From: Spirosoma lacussanchae
Lineage (GTDB): Bacteria > Bacteroidota > Bacteroidia > Cytophagales > Spirosomataceae
NCBI RefSeq assembly: GCF_005870035.1
Contig: NZ_SWJG01000014.1
Coordinates: 1-64,000, forward strand
Reading direction: 5' to 3'
Length of the DNA: 64,000 nt
The notes beneath the pieces are model-generated. The model did no database searches. It had not been told where the DNA came from and saw nothing but the letters and a program-made list of their open reading frames with translations. Positions 34,395 through 39,659 of this stretch are shown here, piece after piece (within the stretch, counting starts at the first letter, position 1; each line of letters begins with the position of its first letter). Position numbers and translations under genes: made by a program.

Positions 34395-34634
34395 ATGTTT
34401 ACCACTCTCCGACTTCACACGAATTATAATCTTCCGGTCGTCAAGGCGGCCCTCGAGATGTACCGCGACTCACTCGTTAAGCAACTGTTGGAGTTTAGCT
34501 ACATAGGCAATGTGGTTAATGTATCCGATCCGCAGGCGTTGGCTCGAGAGCTCGAAATCGTCAACGAAGAGATCGATTTTATAACCGAGTCAATGCTCAA
34601 AAGCTTGAAGGAAATCAGCGCCGTTTTGGGATAA
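34395..34634 (+). CDS. Small helical protein of unknown function
   Basis: ATG 34395 gives 79 residues and lies 17 bases after a leader hairpin; an upstream in-frame start at 34329 would run through that hairpin. The product is helical (VVKAALEMYRDSLVKQLLEF, then ELEIVNEEIDFITESMLKSL) and without a known motif. It is the first of three small genes that are each preceded by a GC-rich hairpin with a loop near 20 bases. A regulatory or anti-defence role is possible, given its place in the accessory end of the island. Confidence 0.5.
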   Translation: MFTTLRLHTNYNLPVVKAALEMYRDSLVKQLLEFSYIGNVVNVSDPQALARELEIVNEEIDFITESMLKSLKEISAVLG

Positions 34635-34642
34635 AACATGTT

Positions 34643-34675
34643 GGGCGGGGCCGTACTGCAATTGCTATCCCGCCC
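34643..34675 (+). promoter_or_regulatory. Leader hairpin with 19-base loop
   Basis: GGGCGGG (34643-34649) pairs with CCCGCCC (34669-34675); the loop carries CTGCAA, as in the hairpin at 18580. It lies 11 bases before the next start codon and has no T run. Confidence 0.5.
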
Positions 34676-34686
34676 ACTATACCGAT

Positions 34687-35082
34687 ATGCACATGACAAT
34701 TCAACTAAGACACAACTCTCAGGCAAAGGTGATCCTACTGTCTTTCAAGCTCTATGACGAGATTCTGACCAGGGAGCAGGCAGTTAAGTTTAGACGGTCA
34801 AAGAAGGAGGTAGCTAACATGACCGGGAGGCTTGTTTTATGGACTGCTTTGAGAGAACGGGCAACGCAAACGCTTAAGGCTGACAAGTCGCTCACCTTAG
34901 CAACAATGGACGAAATGATGGTTTTTTACGAGTGCGTAATCAACTACCGGGACCGTCTTTATTACGACCTGCCGAACCCAAAGCGTTGCCTGTGTCAGCT
35001 AGGCTATGAAATTCCAGTAATTACCAGGGTGCTTGATCAGCTCACGAAAAGGTTTTTGGAGATAGTTATTGAGCAAGGATAG
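34687..35082 (+). CDS. Hypothetical protein, 131 residues
   Basis: The product starts at ATG 34687 or, two codons later, at 34693. It is basic in the first half (KFRRSKKEVANMTGRLVLWT) and mainly helical, with a CLCQ cysteine pair near residue 104. No family is recognised. It sits between two leader hairpins in a cluster of small genes and may be controlled together with them. It could be a DNA- or RNA-binding accessory protein, but no motif proves this. Confidence 0.5.
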   Translation: MHMTIQLRHNSQAKVILLSFKLYDEILTREQAVKFRRSKKEVANMTGRLVLWTALRERATQTLKADKSLTLATMDEMMVFYECVINYRDRLYYDLPNPKRCLCQLGYEIPVITRVLDQLTKRFLEIVIEQG

Positions 35083-35093
35083 GACAACCAAAC

Positions 35094-35125
35094 GGCGGGC
35101 AGCCGATGACACAGGGCAACCCGCC
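35094..35125 (+). promoter_or_regulatory. Leader hairpin with 20-base loop
   Basis: GGCGGG (35094-35099) pairs with CCCGCC (35120-35125) and is followed by TTAAATACACATAAGT and the start codon at 35142. It belongs to the same group as the hairpins at 18580, 34344 and 34643. Confidence 0.5.
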
Positions 35126-35141
35126 TTAAATACACATAAGT

Positions 35142-35426
35142 ATGGAATCCGGATTTTATGTACTAAGCCCCCAGCAGGCCGAGCAGATGCTGGCCCAGTC
35201 GGTAGAGCGCGTTCTGAATGAGACTAACGACCGACTCATCGAAGCCCAGAGCCGGGAGCGGTGGATTACTCTTAAAGAACTGGCCAGCCGCATGAGCCTG
35301 AGTGTCGAGGTAGTTAGCCGCTGGCCCCTGCCCCGCTACGAAGAGGGGTCGAAGATCGTGCGCATCAAATGGGGCGACGCCCTGGATTATGTAGAGATGA
35401 AATCCCGTCTGAACGCCCGGAGGTGA
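35142..35426 (+). CDS. Helix-turn-helix protein of excisionase type
   Basis: The 94-residue product has an N-terminal helical segment (residues 1-42) and a C-terminal domain, WITLKELASRMSLSVEVVSRW then KIVRIKWGDALDYVEMKSR, that fits the HTH_17/excisionase pattern: helix-turn-helix, then a short wing with a basic strand. It is the second such protein in the island after 19574. It may serve as a transcription regulator or as a second directionality factor near attR. The ADP-ribosyltransferase gene follows behind its own promoter. Confidence 0.65.
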   Translation: MESGFYVLSPQQAEQMLAQSVERVLNETNDRLIEAQSRERWITLKELASRMSLSVEVVSRWPLPRYEEGSKIVRIKWGDALDYVEMKSRLNARR

Positions 35427-35443
35427 GATTTTATACCAATCCC

Positions 35444-35474
35444 TTTGAACTAATACTTTTTTGTATTATATTCG
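35444..35474 (+). promoter_or_regulatory. Promoter of the ADP-ribosyltransferase gene
   Basis: TTTG at 35444-35447 and TATATTCG at 35467-35474 are 19 bases apart, one mismatch from the Bacteroidota consensus. Confidence 0.6.
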
Positions 35475-35519
35475 TTACACAATCAGCCCGCTCCCGAGGT
35501 GAACTATCGGAGGCTAACC

Positions 35520-35987
35520 ATGAAAATCATTCGTGAGTACACCAAAAGCGCGTACCGGGACATTAATCGGAACCTGCGCAACGGCATTGTTACCGAGCAG
35601 GCCGCCGAACTAGTAGAGGCAGTAAGTAAGCTGCCACAAACGCCAGCTATCACTTACAGAGCGTTCTGGATGGATGACATCGGCGGGTACGTGCAGTGGC
35701 TTAGGTCAAACAAAGTCATAACGTTTGATGCCTTTACCAGCACGAGCCGGGATAGGCGGGTAGCAAATGACATTAGAGGCAACGTGATGATGACCATCAC
35801 CGGAAAGACGGGGCGCGACATAGTCGCCTACAGCAAGTACCGCCATGAGCAGGAGGTATTATACCTACCGGGCCTTAGATGCAGGATTACCAAATTGAAT
35901 ACGGTTAAGGTTGCCGGCAAATTGTGGAGTGTAACACTGGAACTCAAAGAGGTGGAAGACGGAGCCGGGGCCGACAGTCCGGTATAA
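35520..35987 (+). CDS. Standalone R-S-E mono-ADP-ribosyltransferase
   Basis: ATG 35520, with a GGAGG ribosome-binding site 6 bases upstream, gives 155 residues. All three signatures of the R-S-E (arginine-specific-type) ADP-ribosyltransferase fold are present: Arg47 in ITYRAF, the STS motif at 74-76 in AFTSTSRD, and the ExE motif Glu110-Gln-Glu112 in HEQEVLYLPG. The N-terminal helix SAYRDINRNLRNG also fits the family. Such enzymes move ADP-ribose from NAD onto a target protein or nucleic acid; phages use them to reprogram the host, and bacteria use them as toxins. There is no signal peptide. The XRE regulator follows after 4 bases. Confidence 0.82.
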   Translation: MKIIREYTKSAYRDINRNLRNGIVTEQAAELVEAVSKLPQTPAITYRAFWMDDIGGYVQWLRSNKVITFDAFTSTSRDRRVANDIRGNVMMTITGKTGRDIVAYSKYRHEQEVLYLPGLRCRITKLNTVKVAGKLWSVTLELKEVEDGAGADSPV

Positions 35988-35991
35988 CCAG

Positions 35992-36390
35992 ATGATAACG
36001 GAAAGACAGAAACAACAGACAGAAGAGGAGAAGGCACCCAGTACGCTGGGAGACCGTATGCAGTCTGGCGGGTTTGGTCGCTCAGACGAAGACAGCAACA
36101 ACGATCCGGATACGCCGGCCTTTGACGTGGAGGAGATCAACATACCGGGTGAGTTGCTGCCGGGTGGTGGTCTGCGGCTATCCAACACACCTGATGCCAT
36201 GCCGGATCTGATCACATCCCTTCGAAAGCTTCGAGGTATGACTCAGGCCGAACTAGGGGAGGCCATCGGCTATCCGGCTCCCGTCATTGGCAACATTGAG
36301 CAGGGTAGGCGCAAGCTGGGATTGAAGACGCTGGGTGATCTATTCAATGCGCTGGGGGGTGATCTATACATTGAGTACCGTGAGAAGTAA
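35992..36390 (+). CDS. XRE-family transcription regulator, possible antitoxin
   Basis: The 132-residue protein has a disordered, acidic N-terminal half (about residues 1-60) and a C-terminal XRE helix-turn-helix: LRKLRGMTQAELGEAIGYPA then NIEQGRRKLGLKTLGDLFNA. It begins 4 bases after the ADP-ribosyltransferase gene and is probably co-transcribed. This pairing fits either a toxin-antitoxin pair, in which the acidic N-terminus could hold the enzyme, or a repressor of the island acting on palindromes such as 36655-36675. The sequence does not decide between them. Confidence 0.8.
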   Translation: MITERQKQQTEEEKAPSTLGDRMQSGGFGRSDEDSNNDPDTPAFDVEEINIPGELLPGGGLRLSNTPDAMPDLITSLRKLRGMTQAELGEAIGYPAPVIGNIEQGRRKLGLKTLGDLFNALGGDLYIEYREK

Positions 36391-36520
36391 TCCTATCTCA
36401 TGCCGGCTCACATAGCGTCACTGACTCCGGAATGCTATCTAGTCGTGACCCAGGCGAGTGGATGCCTGCAGCATAAGCCAGGCATGAAGAAGGTCCTGAG
36501 CTTTGTTATAGCATCTTCCG

Positions 36521-36553
36521 TTTTTAAAAGGGATTCAAAATTCCTTTTAAAAA
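36521..36553. terminator. 11 bp inverted repeat, possible terminator
   Basis: TTTTTAAAAGG (36521-36531) and CCTTTTAAAAA (36543-36553) are perfect inverted copies. It lies 130 bases after the regulator gene. The rest of 36391-36816 shows no credible gene; it also holds the palindromic site at 36655 and a 7 bp inverted repeat (ATGCCTG / CAGGCAT) at 36462-36485. Confidence 0.5.
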
Positions 36554-36654
36554 CAGCCGGGCTAGGGAAGGGGCATGGAGGCATGGTACCATTCGAACAG
36601 GCCGGTCCTGGATATACGGTTTGATAAGTGCCTGTAGCCTCGAAGAGGAGGAGG

Positions 36655-36675
36655 GCTCAACGTTGAGCTATCCTC
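36655..36675 (-). repeat. 21 bp palindromic site, copy 2
   Basis: This is a perfect inverted copy of 33090-33110 with the core GCTCAACGTTGAGC. The two copies face each other across the accessory genes, including the ADP-ribosyltransferase and its regulator. Confidence 0.85.
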
Positions 36676-36816
36676 GTCGGCCGAAGGTTAACCAGTGATT
36701 TGAGTCCTTCTAATTAGAAGATGAGTCGAAGATGGTGCCTGGGTTGGTTAGGTTTGGCACAAGCGTAACCAACCCTATTTCCTTCGCTAATGGGGAGCCA
36801 GTGTGCAATGGCTTTG

Positions 36817-37032
36817 TCAGTGTATTCGTTGATGCCAGCCGCATTGTGGACACTTGAACCAAACTTCAACTCGGCCTTCACAGGGCTCATTAGCCGCAAG
36901 TGGCCGAGCCTGTCTGCATTCTATTTCCAAGGTTGTAACAGGATGTTCACAAATCATCTGGTGCCATCCGGTTAGACGCTTCTTTATCCGCGCAATCAAG
37001 GCTGTTTTAGTTGAACTGAGGTGTTTAGCCAT
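36817..37032 (-). CDS. Small basic protein with C-terminal CxxC pair
   Basis: From the ATG at 37032 the frame gives 71 residues: MAKHLSSTKTALIARIKKRL, a tryptophan-containing middle and a C-terminal FKCPQCGWHQ zinc-binding-type pair. The frame extends further upstream through more cysteines and into the tRNA region, so the start is uncertain. A + strand frame overlaps it but lacks such motifs. It lies next to attR and could be a small DNA-binding protein of the island. Support is limited. Confidence 0.35.
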   Translation of the reverse strand: MAKHLSSTKTALIARIKKRLTGWHQMICEHPVTTLEIECRQARPLAANEPCEGRVEVWFKCPQCGWHQRIH

Positions 37033-37146
37033 GTTTAAAAGGCAGCGTTTGTTGGCTTTACACGTACTGTCCTTACACAAACGAGCCCCCGCAGTAGAAG
37101 CCCGGAAAAGCCCATCAATGATGTTGTTTAAACCGGAATTTAAACT

Positions 37147-37185
37147 GAAAAAGAAATAGCCACTTACCGATAATGATAAGTAGCT
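37147..37185 (-). terminator. Terminator of tRNA-Leu
   Basis: AGCCACTTACC (37158-37168) pairs with GATAAGTAGCT (37175-37185) with G-U pairs; on the minus strand the stem is followed by a T-rich stretch. It lies 19 bases beyond the tRNA 3' end and is carried by the island. Confidence 0.65.
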
Positions 37186-37202
37186 ATTAATTAGGTGTTT
37201 AT

Positions 37203-37239
37203 GTGACCACGGGGAGACTCGAACTCCCATGCCTTGCAG
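37203..37239. repeat. attR: 37 bp repeat within tRNA-Leu
   Basis: Identical to 17029-17065. It covers the 3' acceptor strand, the T-arm and part of the variable arm, so insertion at this point keeps the tRNA gene intact. Confidence 0.93.
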
Positions 37240-37285
37240 CACCACCCCCTCAAGATGGCGTGTCTACCAGTTTCACCACGTGGCC
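37204..37285 (-). tRNA. tRNA-Leu (anticodon GAG)
   Basis: The acceptor strands GGCCACG and CGTGGTC pair with one G-U. The D-stem (GTG/CAC), the anticodon stem CCATC/GGTGG with loop TTGAGGG, an extra arm and the T-arm GGGAG-TTCGAGT-CTCCC are all present. The anticodon GAG reads leucine codons CUU and CUC. CCA is not encoded. Its 3' end is the integration target of island B. Confidence 0.93.
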
Positions 37286-37303
37286 AAAACGTGATTGCGG
37301 GTG

Positions 37304-37334
37304 CAAAGATAGCTTTTTACTGATTCGAAGCAAA
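37304..37334 (-). promoter_or_regulatory. Promoter of tRNA-Leu
   Basis: On the minus strand, TTTG (37334-37331) and TATCTTTG (37311-37304) are 19 bases apart, an exact match to the Bacteroidota consensus, ending 18 bases before the tRNA. Confidence 0.8.
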
Positions 37335-37436
37335 AGCAAGCTCTGAAAGTTTCTCTTTTTTAGGCCGATTCAAGGCATTTACCGCCTTTTTTCGTAAATT
37401 TATCCTTCTAAATCAATTGTAATCGCCTACGACATT

Positions 37437-37859
37437 ATGGCACTTGAATTAATAGGAAAACTCGTAAAAGTCCTGCCCGAAGTAACGGGTCAGGGCAAAA
37501 ACGGCCCCTGGAACAAGCAGGAATTTGTAATCGAAACCCTTGACAGCCAATATCCTAAAAAAGTATGTCTGACAGCCTGGGGAGAGAAGGCCAACGATCT
37601 GAAGCAGTTTGCTGATGGCGATACGCTCAAGGCAACTTTCAGTGCCGAATCGCGCGAGTACAATGATCGCTGGTACACCGAATTGCGGGCTTTCCGGATC
37701 GAGTTGACCGAGGGTGATGGCGCTGGAGCGCCTGCTCCGGGTTACGCTGCCCCGGCTGGTCGCCCGGCTCAGGCGTCTCGTCCGGCTCAGGCGTCTCAGC
37801 CTGCCGGTATGCCGTTCAACACCACATTTGACGACGAAAGCAACGATCTACCCTTCTAA
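37437..37859 (+). CDS. DUF3127 family single-stranded-DNA-binding-like protein
   Basis: The 140-residue protein begins MALELIGKLVKVLPEVTGQG with QEFVIETLDSQYPKKVCLTA further on, the hallmark of DUF3127, a Bacteroidota family with an OB-like fold. After about residue 95 comes a flexible Pro/Ala/Gln linker and an acidic tip ending in DDESNDLPF, which resembles the protein-binding tail of SSB. A role in binding single-stranded DNA or partner proteins is likely but not proven for this family. It is chromosomal, just outside island B, and ends in a shared bidirectional terminator. Confidence 0.85.
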   Translation: MALELIGKLVKVLPEVTGQGKNGPWNKQEFVIETLDSQYPKKVCLTAWGEKANDLKQFADGDTLKATFSAESREYNDRWYTELRAFRIELTEGDGAGAPAPGYAAPAGRPAQASRPAQASQPAGMPFNTTFDDESNDLPF

Positions 37860-37867
37860 GAGTAGTC

Positions 37868-37928
37868 AAAAAAACGGGGAGAAAAAGAAAGGAAGTCCAA
37901 ACTTCCTTTCTTTTTCTCCCCGTTTTTT
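37868..37928. terminator. Bidirectional terminator
   Basis: A stem of nearly 28 pairs (A-run, CGGGGAGAAAAAGAAAGGAAG and its complement) is flanked by A and T runs. It ends the DUF3127 gene on the + strand and the tRNA-Lys transcript on the minus strand. Confidence 0.9.
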
Positions 37929-38004
37929 TGGTGATCCGGCTGGGATTCGAACCCAGGACCCATACATTAAAAGTGTATTGCTCTACCAGCTGAGCTACCA
38001 GATC
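37929..38004 (-). tRNA. tRNA-Lys (anticodon UUU)
   Basis: A complete cloverleaf is visible: acceptor GATCTGG/CCGGATC, D-arm, anticodon stem ATACA/TGTAT with loop CTTTTAA, T-arm CTGGG-TTCGAAT-CCCAG, and an encoded CCA. The encoded CCA contrasts with the nearby tRNA-Leu, which lacks it. Confidence 0.97.
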
Positions 38005-38055
38005 GGATGCCAGAATCGACCTTGTTCGATCAACGTCTTTTCCTTTATCGCGGTG

Positions 38056-38086
38056 CAAAAGTATGGCCTTATTTGATTCAATACAA
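38056..38086 (-). promoter_or_regulatory. Promoter of tRNA-Lys
   Basis: TTG (38086-38084) and TACTTTTG (38063-38056) on the minus strand are 20 bases apart. The -7 box touches the ATG of the divergent gene at 38063. Confidence 0.7.
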
Positions 38087-38797
38087 GCCCTGCTCCTAAA
38101 AATAAGCCTATTCCTGGCTGTAATGGCGTATTCGTTCCAGAGCCGAGCCGATTCACTACACCAGGCTGATTCGCTGTTTGCCGCTGGTGATCAGGCCGCT
38201 GCGGCTGTTCACTACGAAAGTGCGCTGGCCAATGGACACACGGCAACTGACGCCATGCTACTAAAATTAGCGAGTGCATATGAGCAGCAACAGGACGTTT
38301 CCCGGTTGTTATACTACCTGCAGGTTTACTTCGATCGGCACCCCGACGATGCCGTCTTGCTCAAGATGAATGAAATTGCCCGGGCCAACAATTTGCATGG
38401 TTACGAGACCGACGATCTGAACTATTTTTATCTCTTCTACCGAAAATACAGTCTCTACGTCCTGCTGTTTCTGCTGGTTCCCGCCGGGTATGTGTTCGGG
38501 GTTATTCTGGTAAAGGCGCTGCGTCGGCAGCCAACTCCGCAACGGCAGAAATGGGTTCTGGTGGGATATCTGCTGATACTGCTGGCTTTCGTAAACCTGC
38601 CCGAAGGGGTTCAGTCGGGTATTACCAGTACCGATCGGGTTTTGCTCCGGACAGCCCCGTCGGCCGCAGCTTCGGTTGCCGAAGTCATTGGGCGGGGCCA
38701 TAAGGTCAACATTCTGGGGCAAAAAGATATCTACCTGCGGGTGTTCTGGAACAATCAGCTTTATTACATCCGGCGCGATAACGTCTGGATTATTTAA
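38063..38797 (+). CDS. TPR and SH3-like membrane protein (BatE-like)
   Basis: The 244-residue protein has an N-terminal signal peptide or anchor (residues 9-28), a TPR-like helical region (about 30-110), two membrane helices (about 128-148 and 165-182) and a C-terminal SH3-type domain with VLLRTAPSAAASVAEVIGRG. This resembles the BatE-type proteins of Bacteroidota aerotolerance operons, but no other Bat genes are nearby, so the name is only a likeness. The start at 38063 lies inside the divergent tRNA promoter; ATG 38123 is an alternative but would lose most of the signal. Confidence 0.7.
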   Translation: MALFDSIQALLLKISLFLAVMAYSFQSRADSLHQADSLFAAGDQAAAAVHYESALANGHTATDAMLLKLASAYEQQQDVSRLLYYLQVYFDRHPDDAVLLKMNEIARANNLHGYETDDLNYFYLFYRKYSLYVLLFLLVPAGYVFGVILVKALRRQPTPQRQKWVLVGYLLILLAFVNLPEGVQSGITSTDRVLLRTAPSAAASVAEVIGRGHKVNILGQKDIYLRVFWNNQLYYIRRDNVWII

Positions 38798-38822
38798 CGG
38801 CCCGCTCTTGTGCTCTACCCAG

Positions 38823-39632
38823 TCACTTTTTGAGGGGCGAATCTTTCTCTTTGGCCAGGGTATTGTAAACCAGCTTGTCCATCAGGCTGGGTAGCCATTT
38901 ATTCAGAAATACGGTGAATTTACCCTGGGTTGTCAGAATCAGCTCGCGCTTCCGTTGCCGGACGGCCCGCAGAATATGTTCAGCGCACTCCTCGGCGGTC
39001 ATCATGCTCCCCTCGTCGCGCATAGTCTCGCCAACAACCTGACCCTGGGCACCGAGGGCGGCAAAGCGGATGTTTGATGCCGTAAAGCCCGGGCAGGCCG
39101 TCAGAACATGTACCCCGGTATGTAAAAGTTCAGTACGCACGGCTTCCAGAAATCCGTTCATGGCAAACTTAGAGGCCGAATAGCCAGCGCGCACGGGCAG
39201 ACCCCGGTAGCCTGCTATGGACGAGATCCCCACGATCGACCCCTTAGCCTGAATAATGTGGGGAAGCGCGTAACGGGTAGCATATACAGTTCCCATGAAG
39301 TTGATATCCATGACCTTCTGAATCACGGCCGGATCGGTGTCGATCAGCATGGACCGCATTGAGATGCCCGCGTTATTAATGAGAATGTCCAGACGGCCGA
39401 GCTGGGCTATGGTCTGCTCGATGAGCCGTTTCACATCGGCCTCAACGCTTACATCGGCCACCAGGGCCAGGGTGTTGATATTAGCTTGCCGGAGCTCATC
39501 AGCCACGGCCTGGATCGCCGTATTGGTACGGGCGCAGATAACGACAGAAGCACCTTCGCGCCCAAACGCAAAAGCGAGCGCCCGACCAATGCCCGAAGAG
39601 GCACCGGTAATTAAAACTACAGTGTTGTTCAT
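38823..39632 (-). CDS. Short-chain dehydrogenase/reductase
   Basis: The 269-residue protein has the classical SDR layout: the cofactor motif TGASSGIG (9-16), NNAG (86-89), a catalytic Ser near 138, and YSASK with Tyr151 and Lys155. It should reduce or oxidise a carbonyl or alcohol with NAD(P)(H). The arginine after the second strand (CARTN) suggests NADP preference. The C-terminal 40 residues include a hydrophobic, basic stretch like membrane-associated SDRs of lipid metabolism. The substrate cannot be read from sequence. It lies downstream of the T9SS protein gene on the same strand, 27 bases away. Confidence 0.92.
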   Translation of the reverse strand: MNNTVVLITGASSGIGRALAFAFGREGASVVICARTNTAIQAVADELRQANINTLALVADVSVEADVKRLIEQTIAQLGRLDILINNAGISMRSMLIDTDPAVIQKVMDINFMGTVYATRYALPHIIQAKGSIVGISSIAGYRGLPVRAGYSASKFAMNGFLEAVRTELLHTGVHVLTACPGFTASNIRFAALGAQGQVVGETMRDEGSMMTAEECAEHILRAVRQRKRELILTTQGKFTVFLNKWLPSLMDKLVYNTLAKEKDSPLKK

Positions 39633-39659
39633 ATACAGGGCAAAAATAGGTAATTCGCA

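Larger units (their letters stand above)
17029..37239. mobile_element. Integrative island B in tRNA-Leu, satellite-like, 20.2 kb
   Basis: A 37 bp perfect direct repeat (17029-17065 and 37203-37239) bounds the element. The right copy lies in the 3' half of an intact tRNA-Leu gene, and the left copy is an orphan fragment beside the integrase gene. Inside are an integrase, an excisionase-like protein, an SF3 helicase, a primase-like protein, a giant polyvalent-type protein, a 533-residue partner, an ADP-ribosyltransferase, regulators and iterated repeats. No capsid, tail, terminase or conjugation gene is visible. A phage satellite or related virion-dependent island is the favoured interpretation; mobilisation itself is not shown. 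Confidence 0.85.

Noticed and set aside
36400..36624. A 74-residue + strand frame after the XRE gene
   Set aside because: It runs through two inverted repeats, has no motif and ends in low-quality sequence; treated as non-coding.
36854..37159. A + strand 101-residue frame opposite the small CxxC protein near attR
   Set aside because: The minus-strand frame has the better protein features; this one is its shadow.
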